From NCBI GenBank assembly GCA_015680685.1, contig MNCI01029396.1:1-64000 (forward strand): a stretch of 64,000 nucleotides of DNA, read 5' to 3'. Shown here in pieces: positions 1 to 11,960 of the stretch (its first letter is position 1; each line of letters starts with the position of its first letter). Under the pieces are notes generated by a model that saw only the letters and a list, made by a program, of their open reading frames with translations, ran no database searches and was not told the DNA's origin. The translations under genes were made by a program, and so were the position numbers. The DNA is from Gnetum montanum. Lineage: Eukaryota; Streptophyta; Gnetopsida; Gnetales; Gnetaceae.

Positions 1-369
1 CTCCTCTTAAGGATTTTTAATGCCTAACTTCTTAAGAGTTTGAAGCAACATCACAAACACTGATCAATCAAGAGGCATTACAATGTTGCCTTCTATATCA
101 CGCCATTGTAGTTGTTCATCCTGATGTAGGATGAAGGTGAAATCAGGTACACATCACTTTACATTCTTGAGGGATTGGTGATTTAATATCATAATGCCTA
201 TGAAAATAAGACATGTTGCAATACAATTAAATTAATCAATGTGCCTATGTAATTATATTTATTATGAGAATGATGTTGAACTTAGGGTTTTTCCAATGAT
301 GTTAATGATATTCAATAAACCTAGATAGCATGCATTTTAAACAAAGAGAGTCCCAAATAATAGTGCCAA
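1..369 (-). mobile_element. Gypsy element A, leader and gag start (partial)
   Basis: This is the 5' internal end of a minus-strand gypsy element that runs off the left edge. It matches, by eye, the leader and early gag of element D at about 53000-53391: both carry the shared words CTTCTTAAGAGTTTGAAG and CACCATTGTAG and the same downstream order. No open frame survives in this piece. The identification rests on that similarity and on the adjacent primer-binding site and LTR. Confidence 0.7.
350..369 (-). other. Primer-binding site of element A (decayed)
   Basis: On the minus strand, immediately inside the LTR, the sequence reads TTGGCACTATTATTTGGGAC. It is a degraded form of the TGGCGCCGTTGCCGGGGA-type site common in Athila/Tat gypsy elements. 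The position next to the TGATG LTR end supports the call, and the missing CpGs fit methylation decay. Confidence 0.6.
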
Positions 370-1269
370 TGATGCATGATGAAAGGTACCCCTATGCCCA
401 ACCATACGCAATCATAAAGCATTCTTGCATGATCCAGTCGAATTTTGCAGATTGTATGTCTTTTAGTATAGTAGTCTTCTAGGAAGTGAACCTTGCCCTA
501 AGAGTCATTTGTTGTCTTTCCAATTACACTTGTGATGCATAAGAGTATGGTTAAGTGTAATCAAGATATATGATTTTTATTCTTTTATCTTTTATGTTCC
601 TAGTGCTTAAAGTAGAGAGATGAAGTAATTTAATAACTAATTTAATTTAACTACTTAACTAATCTCTAACTAGTCCTAACATGAGCATTTGGTCCCACTT
701 TCCATACACATCCTAAACCCACATATCCATTGTTGGGCTACCAAGTGCTATGCTAATGGGTGAACTAAGTGATAATGTTGCTGGGCTTACCAAGTGAATA
801 TGTGTTTATGCTTGAAGCAGTGGTACTTATGTGTTTAACTTATTTAGATGAACCAATCAACTAATTTATTGAAGCCTAATTTTGCATAATTAATGAAAGC
901 AATAAAAGCATAAATAAATGATTAATCTATTCTAAGTGATGTAAGGTGTGATCAAAAGGCTTGTCTTTTTTATCGTTCACACTGGTGTGGTTTAGGTACA
1001 ATAGTGCTCAATTAAAGATCCATACACTTTTTGACTCCTACTATGGACACTCAGAGAAATATTATAACTCTTAAATGGAAAAGTTATAAGAACTATGCTA
1101 CTACTATTACTTGACTCATACAAACATGGATTTGAGATCATATTTATAGTTTTTATTACTAGGATATGTCAACACATCCCTATTGACATGGAAACACCAC
1201 ATAAACATGGCCTCATCGACAAGGTACCATCAACAGGGGTCCATTGATGTAATACTTTGATGCTTATCA
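370..1269 (-). repeat. 5' LTR of element A
   Basis: This LTR of about 900 bp starts TGATG (plus-strand reading) and ends near TTATCA, a decayed form of the TGATGAG...CTCATCA termini of B and D. Shared blocks include the GGTACCCCTA start, the TTACACTTGTGATG block and a TATA-like box near 1139-1150 (CTATAAATATG on the minus strand). Upstream of that box in the sense direction lie short words built on TGTCAACACAT and CATCGAC. The right end is approximate; the partner LTR lies outside the window. Confidence 0.65.
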
Positions 1270-2017
1270 CTTAGGAACTACCACTATGTTAACTACCCAT
1301 TCTACATAATCAATAGTCCTAATGAAACCTGCTTGGTAGTGCTTTGATATTTCATCATGAACTACCAAGGTCTAATCAGGTCTAATCTTGTGCACTTTTT
1401 GCCTAATTGGTCTAATGCTAGGGCCCAGTATGATGTTGTGCTAGACTAGACATGGGTCTAGGCTAGCCATATCTTCATATGACTAGGAAAATTCCTTAAT
1501 GTTATTTTGTAAGACTTTGGTGATGTCTTGGACACATTGAGACTCTAGTGAAGAACTTAGTTGAAGGGTTTTCTCCTCACCATTGTTTGTTGTGATAGGA
1601 ACCCCAACTAGAAATTATTTGGTTATGTATCCTACTTCTAAGTTAAGGGTTTTGACTAGGTTTTTAGGCCATTCTAGAGGTTTCTCTATTGAGGCCATGT
1701 GGTCTACAAGACTCTCAAGCTCAAGATCTAGGCAATTAGGGTCGATACACCATTTAATATCAATGTGAGGTCCATGTAGACACAAAGGCAAATTGATTTG
1801 CTCCTAGGTACTCATACTTTGATCCTACATGTCAACCAAAAGCATATTAAGTGGTACCTAGGTAAAAGTGAATAACTAATGTTAAAATGCCATAAAACAC
1901 ATGCAAATCTAATGCAATTAAGGCCATCCAAGGTCATTAGTGAGATAAGGTCAATTTAGAAAAGTGTAATAGAGGCAAACAGAGATCACATAAATGTTAA
2001 AAAGGGGGGAGTATAGC
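1270..2017. other. Unassigned intergenic stretch
   Basis: I recognise no gene or element here. A 61-codon open stretch at 1583-1768 has no recognisable similarity and lies in AT-rich, stop-rich sequence. There are some echoes of the GCTAG/TAGGCC words seen in the following transposon-like segment. Confidence 0.4.
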
Positions 2018-2054
2018 ACTACAAATGGTCAACAAAGGCCACCATTTTTCCAAT

Positions 2055-2110
2055 TTTAGGCCTTAGTAGGCCATGATGCTAGTTTAAGGCCTTAGCAGGC
2101 CATGATCATA
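2055..2110 (+). repeat. Left subterminal-type repeats
   Basis: Two adjacent units read GGCCTTAGTAGGCCATGATG and GGCCTTAGCAGGCCATGATC, separated by CTAGTTTAA. A related word occurs again near 2365. They match, with decay, the units at 11850-11960. Confidence 0.6.
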
Positions 2111-2459
2111 TGGTGTTAAAGGGTGATTAGGAAAGGTCAAACCCAACTATTCAATATTATTTAAAGGCCAAACAAAGATAAATAGAGCTATAATAAGATA
2201 AACAATGAACATATAAGGCTCTATAAAGGCCATAGAGAATTAAATAGGTCATGAAGGCAACATAAGCTGACAAACAAGCTAAAGCATTACATAATAAGGC
2301 AAAAATCAAGAAAAATAGGCTATATATGATAAAATTTGGCTAATATAGGTAAAATATAATTAGGTATTGCTAGTTTAGGCCTTAGTAGTTCATGTTTTGA
2401 GGTTACATGGCCATTAGGTGAGTTTAGGCATCAATTAGGGTTATTTTTGGGCTATTTGG

Positions 2460-5400
2460 ACTTAAACATCAAGTATTTTGAGGCTTCCATGCTAGGCTCA
2501 GTGTGGAAATAGGGACCCTTAGTGTGGAAACTAAGGAAAATAGGCTTTGGTATGCTTAGAGGTCCAAAATTTAGGTTCCAAGACCTTCCTAAGGTAGTGT
2601 AGGGTTGAATCCATTAAAATTGGATACTGTGGAGGTATGTAAATGACAAAAAGTAGGTTCTAAACTCTTTTCCCCTTTTTTCCATGCTGGCTAGCATGGA
2701 AAAGAGGGGGATTAGCATATAGAACAAAAATCAAAGTAAAAATGACGTCAAACATGGTCAAATAGGTGGTTGAAGTTTAGATATGGAACTTGTGCATCTT
2801 CCAGCTTTGTTCTAAGGAAATTTCAGGTAATTTTAAGTGTCAATATGTGTCAAACTAGATTTTCCTACTTTTTCCAGATTGATCATAGTATATTTACCAT
2901 GGAAAAATAGGGAGACACTTTTTTTATAGATTTAGAGTGATTTAGAGGCACTTTGATGAGGTTTCTACACCCCTAGGGCTATAGGCATTGATTTTACAAG
3001 TTTTTGGTTGATTTTGAACATGTTTGAAGGCTATTTAAGGGTGCTTAAGGTCTTCCCCACTATTTCCATGATAGGGTAGTTACTATAACATGGAATAATG
3101 GAGGGAATGAGGCTTAGAGGTTGAAATTAGATTAGGCAAGAAAAATCTTAATGATATGAGGTCTTGGGCTTCTTCGGTGTAGATCTTTGGCTTCTAGGAG
3201 TGCCATCTTTCCTCAAAAAGTGGAAAGGTAGCTTTCCTCCCTTGTTTGCATACTCAAAAAGTTACTAAAATTTGGAAATAAGAATCCTAGATCTAGGCCA
3301 ATTTAGGTCACAATCGACTATGCATGTTACCTCATGAAGTTGCCAAGGTCAAGGGCTATGGATCTATGTCAAATTTTAGTAGTTTTGGACATCGCTAACT
3401 GGTTTCTTGGCTTCCCCATTTTTCCCACACTTTGGATGGAGAGCTCAATGTGGGAAACTATGGGGAACCATTTTTTGGCCGTCTGGGATCAATCTTGTAA
3501 AGTGTAAGGGCTCCAATTGCTGTTGCCAGGGTTCTAGAGTGTACGAAAGGTCATTTAATGTAATTTTGAGGTGTTTAGGAGCCCAAAAAAATTACCCCCT
3601 TGAGTTTCCACACTAGGGATACTATCCTCAACATGGGAACATGGATCCTAGTGTGGAAAAATCATGAAACTTATATCTAGGCTAATTTTGACCTTAATCA
3701 ACTATGCATGTCAACAATCGAGGTTATCAGAGTCGAGGACTAGTGGTTGATGTCAAATTTTGGTCATTTTGGATATTTATAAGAATTTTTCAACTTCACC
3801 CCTTTTTTGACATTAGGACTAGGTTAATTAGTATATAAAACTAGGGAAAATAATTTTTATCCTTTTGACATCAATTTCTTAAATTTTGAAGGCTCCAAAT
3901 GATGTTAGTAGGGTCCTAGAGCGCATGCAAGTTTAGTTAATGTTGTTTTGAGGAATTTATGGATCTAAAATGGGTATCCCATTTAATTTCCACACTAAGA
4001 ATCATGAAGGGAAAAATTAATAGCATGAAAACACCATACAACTTAGATCTAGCCTAGTTTTAACCTCAATGAACCATGCATGTTAGCCTTTGGGGTTGCT
4101 GGGGTTAAGAAATAGCGCTTGGGGTCAAAACTGGTTAATTTATTGGTTTTCCAAGTGGGTTTTTAGCTTCCCCCTATTTTTCCACATTGGGGATAGTATG
4201 CCCAATGTGAAAAATTAAACAAAAATAGATTTTTATACTTTTGCATTATTTTTGATCATGCATGTAGGTCCCAGAGGTTGTTAGTGACAATGGTTAATTC
4301 CTGGTGTCAAAATTCTAGTTTTTTGAAGATTGATAAGTGGTTTTTATGCCTCCCCATTTTTCCACACTTGGGCTTCCATGATCAATGTGGAAAATTAGGG
4401 GAAAATGTTTTTTTCCCTTTGTGGGCACTTTCGATCGTGCATGCAAGCTTCTAAGGTTATTGGTGTTGATTGCTGATACTTGATGTTAAAATTTGGTTGT
4501 TTCCAGGGTCATTAGGTAATTTTTTGGCTTCTTCACATTTTTCCATCTTAAGGCTTCCATGTTCAACATGAAAAATTTGGGAAAAATATTTTTGACCATT
4601 TGTGGTCACTTTCGGTCATGCATGTAGGCTTCTAAGGTTCCTAATGTCAATTGCTAAAATATGATGTCTAGATGTGGTTATTTCAAGGATCATTAGGCAT
4701 TTTCTTAGCTTTTCCCCTTTTTTATCACATTGGGGCTTCCATGATCAATGTGGAAAATTAGGGGGAAGGGATTTTAGTTTTTTATGATTATTTTAACTAT
4801 GCATGAGTGTTTGCAGGGTTGTTGTCATTGGTCATTAGTGCCTAAGGTCAAGATTTGGTCATTTTGAAGGCTATGAAGGTGGGTTTTCAAGATTCCCCCT
4901 TTCATCCATGTTAAGGGTGGAAGGATAAACATGAAATAGGTCTCCATAAATGAAGAAAGTCAAATCTAGGCCAAATATATAGTTTATTAACCATGCATAT
5001 CAACCACTAGGGTTGTTGATCTTAACGGTCAATGTTGGGTATGAAGATTTAATAATTTGGAGGCTTCTAAGTTCCTCATGCGATCTACCTCCTTTTTTTA
5101 TGCTAAGCATGATGGCCTTAGTGTGGATGAGAGGGGGATGATAGTTTTGTGCCATATTTGACCATGTTAGAGGCTTTGAGAAGCTCTAGAGGGTTTTGGC
5201 AAGGTTTAGGGATCACTAAGCAAAAAAAAAAAATGGTTATTAGGTAATCAAGTTAGTTTATTTTTGGCTTCCCCATATATATCCATGCTGAGGACAAGAG
5301 GCTCAATGTGGGAAAAGCCTCCCTTAGTGTGGAAAACACCAAATCCTAGATTTCAACTAGTTTTGACTAGGTTTGGTGGGGTTCCTGAGTTGCTGGATAT

Positions 5401-5730
5401 GCTTGGAGGGTTTCTAGGTTACATGGGGTCTAATTTGGGGTCAAAATTATGCTATATGGGTGTTGGAAGGTAAGAGTGAGTGCTACCTCCATTTTTCCAC
5501 ACTAGGCACTACTACCCTAACGTGGAAATCCATGGTGTCTAGCCTTGCTCATGTGTTACCCACTTTTGAAAACCTAGAATTGGAAAAGGAAAGTTTGGGT
5601 TACTAAAAGTAGAAAAATATTTCTAATTCTAATGAATTTGTAAAATAATAAGCATGTTTCCACACTAGGCATGGTATTCCTAGCATGGATGCATGGGGTT
5701 AAGGTTGCTATAATGTTTTAAGTGTCAAAT
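2460..5730. repeat. Array of about 185-bp units, each with an imperfect hairpin
   Basis: A degenerate unit recurs about every 170-200 bp, for roughly 17-18 copies. Examples start near 2490, 2670, 2865, 3055, 3410, 3605, 3795, 3985, 4165, 4350, 4530, 4710, 4890, 5085, 5270, 5495 and 5655. Each holds a pyrimidine arm such as CCCCATTTTTCCACA, then about 15-20 bases, then a purine arm such as TGTGGAAAATTAGGGG, so a stem-loop can form. The copy at 2672-2709 pairs at 16 of 17 arm positions (CCCCTTTTTTCCATGCT with AGCATGGAAAAGAGGGG). Between hairpins a shared text includes GCATGTNNGC and GGTCAAAATTTGG. The arms drift between copies while staying partly complementary. Confidence 0.75.
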
Positions 5731-6270
5731 TTGGTAAAAATCTTAGTTTTGATGCATGTTTTGGTCAAGAGTGAAGGCACAGGGTGGGGCCCATAATTCA
5801 AAAATTTAAAATTTCAAAAAGTGAAGTTGTTTCCCAAACCAACATGAACTATTTCCCCTTTTTTACTTCAATGCACTTGTAGTTATGGTGCACTGAATTG
5901 GTAGTTGGGATTTTAAGTTGTGTGTTTATGTTTTAGGTGTGATTTTATGGTAGAATCTCACAAGTGTTCATCATAACTTTCATTCTACATCAATAGTATG
6001 TTGGAGGAGAGCTCTAGAAGAGGTTCTTGTGGCAACAACAACCAATTCTTAGCATAGAATCCTCCCACCTTTCTCATAGCTGGCATTCATCTCTCATCCC
6101 CCTCAATTTTTAGCCATTCCCAATGTTGAGCCTATCATGGTGCTAAAGCAATGAGGGGGAAAGAGCCAAAATCCTATAATTGAAAAGGTGGATGAAAATT
6201 CTTGGGAGCTAGAAGAAGTACCTAGGCCCATCTCCATTTATGCTTCTTCTATTATTGTTTCAAAGTAGGA

Positions 6271-7960
6271 AGTTTTACCTATTTTTACCTTTGTTTCTTG
6301 TGGTTTTTCTAGTTTTTTGCTTCCCATGTGTTGAGGCCATTTTTTCAAATCTACTTTAATTGAGAGATTAACATGGAATTTTGATAAAATCCTATCCCAT
6401 ACTTTGGGTTCTTCCATGTAGATCTATAGTTGTTTCATTACTTTAGTTTTCATAGATTTGATTTTAAAAATAGGATTTGTTGTTTCATGCTTTCTTCCCA
6501 AAATTTTGGGGTGTGGCAATTCTTTTAGATTTAGGCCTTAGGATTTGTTAAAATTAATTTTTTTAAAAAATTATACCCCATTATTTTGATGAGAATTTTA
6601 ATGGTTTTCAATGTTTTTGGCTATTTCAACTATTTTCATGGCTATATGAAATCTAGGTTTTGAGATTTTTGATGTTTTGATATGGAAAAGCAAGTAAAGT
6701 TGTATATTTCTTTTCTTTGTAGAATAGTTGCACATTTGTAAAATTGAAGGTCAGGGGTTTATGGCCCTTCATTTAAGCTTTTAGATGGCTATTGTATTTA
6801 ATTTAACTTGGAAATGAATAATATATTGTTGTTTTCCTAATGTTGCGTAGTTAGGTTGTTTCTGCTTCTTTTGTAATTTTATGTAATTTTGGGAATTTTT
6901 TCTTAAGGAAATGGCGTTTTGGCTAATTTCTAGTCATGGCTACATAGGGATTGGCTTTAGCTTTCCAACAGAGGTGAAATCACTTTGATTGGACTTAAAA
7001 CCAATTTTCTATGAATTTTTTACTAAGCATGTGTAATAAGGATGTTTGTGTCCTTTTTGGTTTACCGTCCAAATTGATGAATTTTTCTTGCATAAATGAA
7101 AAAGGTTTTGAATTGTTTCTAAGCATGGTTTTGTAGGGCTTGATTTAAGCTTTCAAACAATGGTGGAATCACTCTGTTTGAAGCTCAAACATCTTTTTTA
7201 ATGAATTTTTTAGCTATGGTTATGTGAATCAAGGCAAAAATCATGGTTGTAGTACATTAACCATTTGGAAATAGAAATGGTTGATATGTATAGCTTATGT
7301 TTTTCTTTTCTAAACATGTAAAATTAATGCTTAATTTTGGTTTTTCGAGAAGAGGAAAAGCTTTTTCTATTTTAAATAAGCTTTTACTATGGCTACATGG
7401 CTTTTTCTAAGTTTATTATGTTTTTTCTAAATTTGTGCATGGCTTGGATGATTTTTCCAAATTTATGTAGGCTTTGCATAAATTAGATATTTTTTCTAAA
7501 CTTATGCTTTCTTTTTTCTAAATTTATGCATAATCTAGATGCTATTTTCTAAATTTATTTATAATTTACATGTTTTTTCTAAGTTCATGCATAACTTAGA
7601 TGCTTTTTCTAAATTTATGCATAATTTATGCTAAGACTTAGTTTTAGTTATAATTTTTTGGCTATAAATGCTATAAAATATGGTAACAATTCTTCTAGGA
7701 AATTTCATAAGCTAATGTAGAAAAACATATAAGAGCTTTTTATAGAGGTTAATTTCACCTCTAACTTAGGAATTTTTTTTTTTAAATTTGTGAAGAAATT
7801 TTCATTGGTCGTCATGTAAGGTTATGCAAGCTTGTAATAATGTTTTCTTGTGGAATTACTTTGACTAATTTACAAAAATGAATTAGAAATTTTTAAAGAG
7901 GCTAATTTCACCTCTGACTAGATGTTTATTTCCAAATTTGTTAAGTAATTTCAATCTATC
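6271..7960. other. AT-rich, intron-like stretch of the relic
   Basis: This lies between the first and second protein-like stretches of the plus-strand relic. It is T-rich with no coding similarity that I can see, apart from the minisatellite at 7395-7640. Confidence 0.35.
7395..7640. repeat. Minisatellite of 30-40 bp units
   Basis: About seven degenerate copies are built on TTTTTCTAAATTTATGCATA followed by ATTTAGATGC-like text. Starts are near 7398, 7427, 7462, 7493, 7525, 7565 and 7602. Confidence 0.65.
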
Positions 7961-10900
7961 ATAATGTTTTTTGTGCTTTGCTTCATGCAAGGTCTTCTTG
8001 AGATCTATCCTCATCATAGTCGAGCTAGTTGGTATCTTGTGCTATATTGGTCATCCTAAGACCAAAACCCCACCACATGACATGCCTTTTGGGAAAATAT
8101 CATTGTGGTTTAAGCCTAGGGCAAGGGACTTCCTTTCCTATCTCCTTAAGAACTTTAGTGTGATGTTGTGGTTATACTTGTTCGTAGATGTAATCGAGGT
8201 CATTGTGGAGACCCTGTTGCCTTAGGCATTTAGCTTGATTGCTAAATACATTACTGACAAGCCACTTCTTAAAACTGCAGGGGGACCAACAAATTCCATA
8301 AGTCCATGTTACCTTTTCAAAGATATGGATGATGCCAGAGTATAGTCACTATAATACTGATAATACTCTAATGGTGGTGCATAGAGCCCACACATTATTC
8401 TAGAATCCACTTGGCATTGTATATTTTCTATAGGGGTAAACATGATTATTGTAATGCTTTTATGCTCTTGGTTTGATTACCTTCCCTAAATTTATTGATG
8501 TTACAACTTCTTGTAGGTACAAGGTTAACGATTAGGGCTTGATTATCAATGATCAAATCCTAGCAGTGGCTCAAGCTACTTTGGACGAATTCACCAAGAG
8601 TCCTCAAATTAGAAATAATATGTATCAATAGTTAAGAGGAGACTTTGTTGAATATGCCAGTAGCTTTAACCATGTATACAAAAAGTATAAAGATGATAGG
8701 GTGATGCACAATGAGTGGGTATATGCCAATAGCATGGATCAGACCCTTGTAGCTAGAACCTCCACATCGTAGAAGAAAAGGAAAGCTAAATTTATAGCTT
8801 CTAGTATTTTATGGCTCTAATTGTTCTATTGCTTTTCTTGGTTGTTGAAAATGCTCATATTCATGTTAACCTTTGGTTATTGCTTCATAGGACCTTCCAC
8901 CTTGGTTGATGTCACTATACCACTTTCAAGTTCACATCATGAGGATATCCTCATCCTAAAGTTTAATGAAGTGAAATCAACATAGGAGTGGCTAAAGGAA
9001 CATGTGCTTGGATATGTTCAAGAAAACATCCAACATGCAGGTTTGCTTAATGTATTTATGGAACCTATCCTTTCCATTCCCACTACGAAGATGTTAGATG
9101 TCATCAACTCCTTTGATGAGAAGGTTGGTCATTTTAGCACCATCATCCATGGTGTGAAGGTGAAAATGGATGTAGGTGCTATCCTCTTTTGTGACTTGTT
9201 TGTATCCTTGCTGATAGGGAAAAGGTTCCCACTAGGATAGTAAGGGAATTGGGCCATCACAATGAAGTTCTAGATTAGTTTGGTGCCAACCTAGACCACT
9301 CTAGAATTTTGATGGATAGATTCACAGACCTTGATGCAAAGGAATCATATCATTTTTTAGGTCTTGTGCATTTCCCAAACTACTATCACAAAAGAAGGTA
9401 ATCAACCTAGCATAGGGATGAATCTTTAAGAAGCTCCTAATGGAGGACATCAAATTTGATTGGGCAACTACTTTCACTACTAGGCTTCAAGAAGAGATCC
9501 TTAGACTTGATGTTAACACCTCTATGATAATCAATATGCACTTTGCATTTTTTTTTAGGTTATCTAAAGAGGTTTGTGAAGTTTTTGGTGGTGTATAGGA
9601 ATGGACAATGGAATTCCCAAGATCCAAGATAACTTTCTAGGCCTTGGATAAAGGACATTTATCTAACAGTGTAGGCTTAGAAGCCACTAGAGGGAATGGA
9701 TGATATGTTATCTATCACCACTAAGAATCTTCATGTTATACACTATGAGTCTCCTAATAGTACTAATGATGATGAGCCCCTCTCATTTCTTGCTAGTGTC
9801 CAGGATGCCAGAAAATGATGCATGGAGGCCAAAGGGGTAGCTAGGAAGAAACTCAAGAGGCCTATGATGGAGGCATTCCTAGCATCAGATCAACTTGCCC
9901 CAAAGAAGCTTAAGCCATCATAGCAAGTAGTTGCAAGTATGCTTTGCTTAAATTTGGATATTTCATGTTTTAAAATTTTATAGCTACTTTATGGTTTCAT
10001 GTGTTAACCAATTTTCTATGTGTTATGGTTGTAGATAAGCATTAGGTTATAGTAGCCCAAGCTACCGCAAAGGTAGAACAAAGGTGTGTAGAAGAGACAC
10101 TCCTAAAGTAACCTATGGTTGAAAGACTTGCTAATGTAGGTATAGATGATCTAGATGGCTTGTTTGGTGAGGTGGTACTAGGTACCTCTTCCATAATCAT
10201 CCTAAAGGAGGGAGAGGAGGAGGAGCTAGGTATTCCTATGCCTTAACATTTTCATTATATCTCATTTCCATATTTGGTTATTAATGATTGTTATGCTTAC
10301 AATAGTTCTTGAACTACCAGTGCCAACTCCTATCCCTAAGTTTCATGTGAAACCATGGGTAGAGACTCCCATGAAGTGGATTTTTTGCATGGGATGGCTA
10401 AGGAAATCATTGATTGGTTGCATTAGGTTGCACCTAAGATAGGTAAGCATATTATTTTATGTGTCTCAATCATGGACTTTTCTTACATTATGGCTATCTT
10501 AGGTTTTGGCTTATGATTGTGTTTTATGCTTGTATAGTACCTTCTATGGAATGGGACCCCAATAGAGACATGAAGATAGATTCCTTACCTAAGCTTTCCT
10601 ATGATGTGTCTAGTGTACTTATGAAGTTGTACAAGGTTACTACTTATTTAGTGATGTCATGCATAAAAACTTCATGTGAGCTAGAGAGGTCCAACGAATC
10701 CCTATGGGAGGAAGTTGTGGCCTTAAGAAAAAAGACTTAAAGGTAGGAGGATATGATTAGAAATGTATGGAAGCCCAAGTGGCTAACTCAGGGGAATTAT
10801 GGACTAAGAAGATCACATGGGCCCACTATTGGCATGTTATTTAGGACAAAGTAGTGGTCCTATGGGAGATGGCAAAATGACATATGTAGATGGACCTCAT

Positions 10901-11739
10901 CTTCCAAATGGTTGAGGATTGGAAGGATCATTGCGCTTGGGTCTTGGAGTGGGGCAAGACACAAAAGGACCACAAGCAATAGTATAAGGTTGATCATGGG
11001 GCCTACCTAAAGGGGCTCAAGGAGGAGTTGATTAAACGGTGTACGAAAGAGTTGCTCATTTAGGAGATCTAGGCATAGAATGCTTATTAGCTTTTTAAAA
11101 GTACTCTCAAGGTGGAGTAATCCCCTACTCTTCAAACTACCACTATTGTAGGTGAGAGCTCTATAGTTGCTACTACCCATGAGCCTCCTACTTGGACTTC
11201 TATAGATAGGATCAACATTCTTTCTAGCATTGATCTTGGGGATGTTAACTAGGTTAACATGATGGAGGACTAGATCCTCCTTAGAAGTAATGAAGCTAGA
11301 ATCTCCACAGGTTTGATATATTTTATGTTTTAGTCTTTTTATTAAGTCATGATTTTGGCTATGGGTTACTAAATAGCTATATGTTGTTGCACTTTAGACT
11401 CTAAAGACATTAGCAACCCCAATAGTGAGGGTAGAAATGGCCTACCACTTCCTCCTTCGGATGCCACTTAGTAGCCTCCTTTAGTTTAGTTTGTTGGCTA
11501 TTTTTTTATTTTTATGTTGATGGCCATGGTTAAGAAAGACTATGTTATGGATGGTTGTTATTCTTTGATATTTTTGCCACATAGTGTGGTCATGGCTATG
11601 TATGTTATGGACATTTTAACTTTAAATTTAAATTTTGGTTTTATTTTTGGCTATATGCATCTATAGTAATAGTGAACATTAAAAATGGCTATATTGATTC
11701 TTTTTAGTTATGGCTAATTGAAAAATGGAAGTTTCATAA

Positions 11740-11960
11740 TAAACAAGATGTTTGCTAGTTTTAGGCCATTGTGGGCACAAATTATGTTGTGCAATTATGG
11801 CTACATTGCTAGTTTCAGGCCATGCTAGGTCAAGGTCTTAGCAAACCATAGCACCAACTTAATGTCTTAGTGGACAATAGTGTCAGTTTAACATCTTAGT
11901 GGATGTTGGTGCTAGTTTAATGTATTAGTAGACATTGGTGCTAGTTGAATGTCTTAGCAG
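11740..11960 (+). repeat. Right subterminal-type repeats, about 30-bp units
   Basis: Units of the form ATGTCTTAGTGGACAATAG followed by TGTCAGTTTA repeat four times from about 11860 to 11960, with looser copies upstream. They match the motifs at 2055-2110 in the same orientation. Confidence 0.6.

Larger units (their letters stand above)
6120..11472 (+). pseudogene. Intron-containing coding relic, unrecognised
   Basis: Several protein-like stretches on the plus strand are separated by AT-rich, intron-like sequence. They lie near 6125-6270 (includes IIEKVDENSWELEEVPRP), 7971-8350, 8520-8800, 8890-9240, 9700-9930, 10040-10245, 10315-10435, 10525-11330 and 11400-11470. Plausible junctions are an acceptor CTTGTAG before 8518, a TTGTAG acceptor near 10035, and an intron from about 11312 to 11397 ending TTTAG. 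The 10640-11110 part is Lys/Glu-rich and coiled-coil-like. In-frame stops occur in most exons, so it is inactive. I do not recognise the family. It could be a captured host gene or a transposon accessory ORF, given its place inside the CACTA-like segment. Confidence 0.4.
2018..11960 (+). mobile_element. Putative CACTA-like DNA transposon, right end not found
   Basis: The left boundary reads CACTACAAATGG, like the CACTACAA termini of plant CACTA (En/Spm) elements. Short repeats of the type CTTAGYRGRCATGATGCTAG follow at 2055-2110 and recur as about 30-bp units at 11850-11960. This resembles the subterminal repeats of CACTA elements. No inverted TTGTAGTG end was found near 11960, and I saw no recognisable TNP2-type transposase. 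The two repeat clusters are also in the same orientation. The call is a hypothesis; the segment could be several unrelated pieces. Confidence 0.35.

Noticed and set aside
2460-5730. CRISPR array
   Set aside because: Units are long, degenerate and hairpin-bearing with no constant repeat and unique spacers, and the genome is plant-like.
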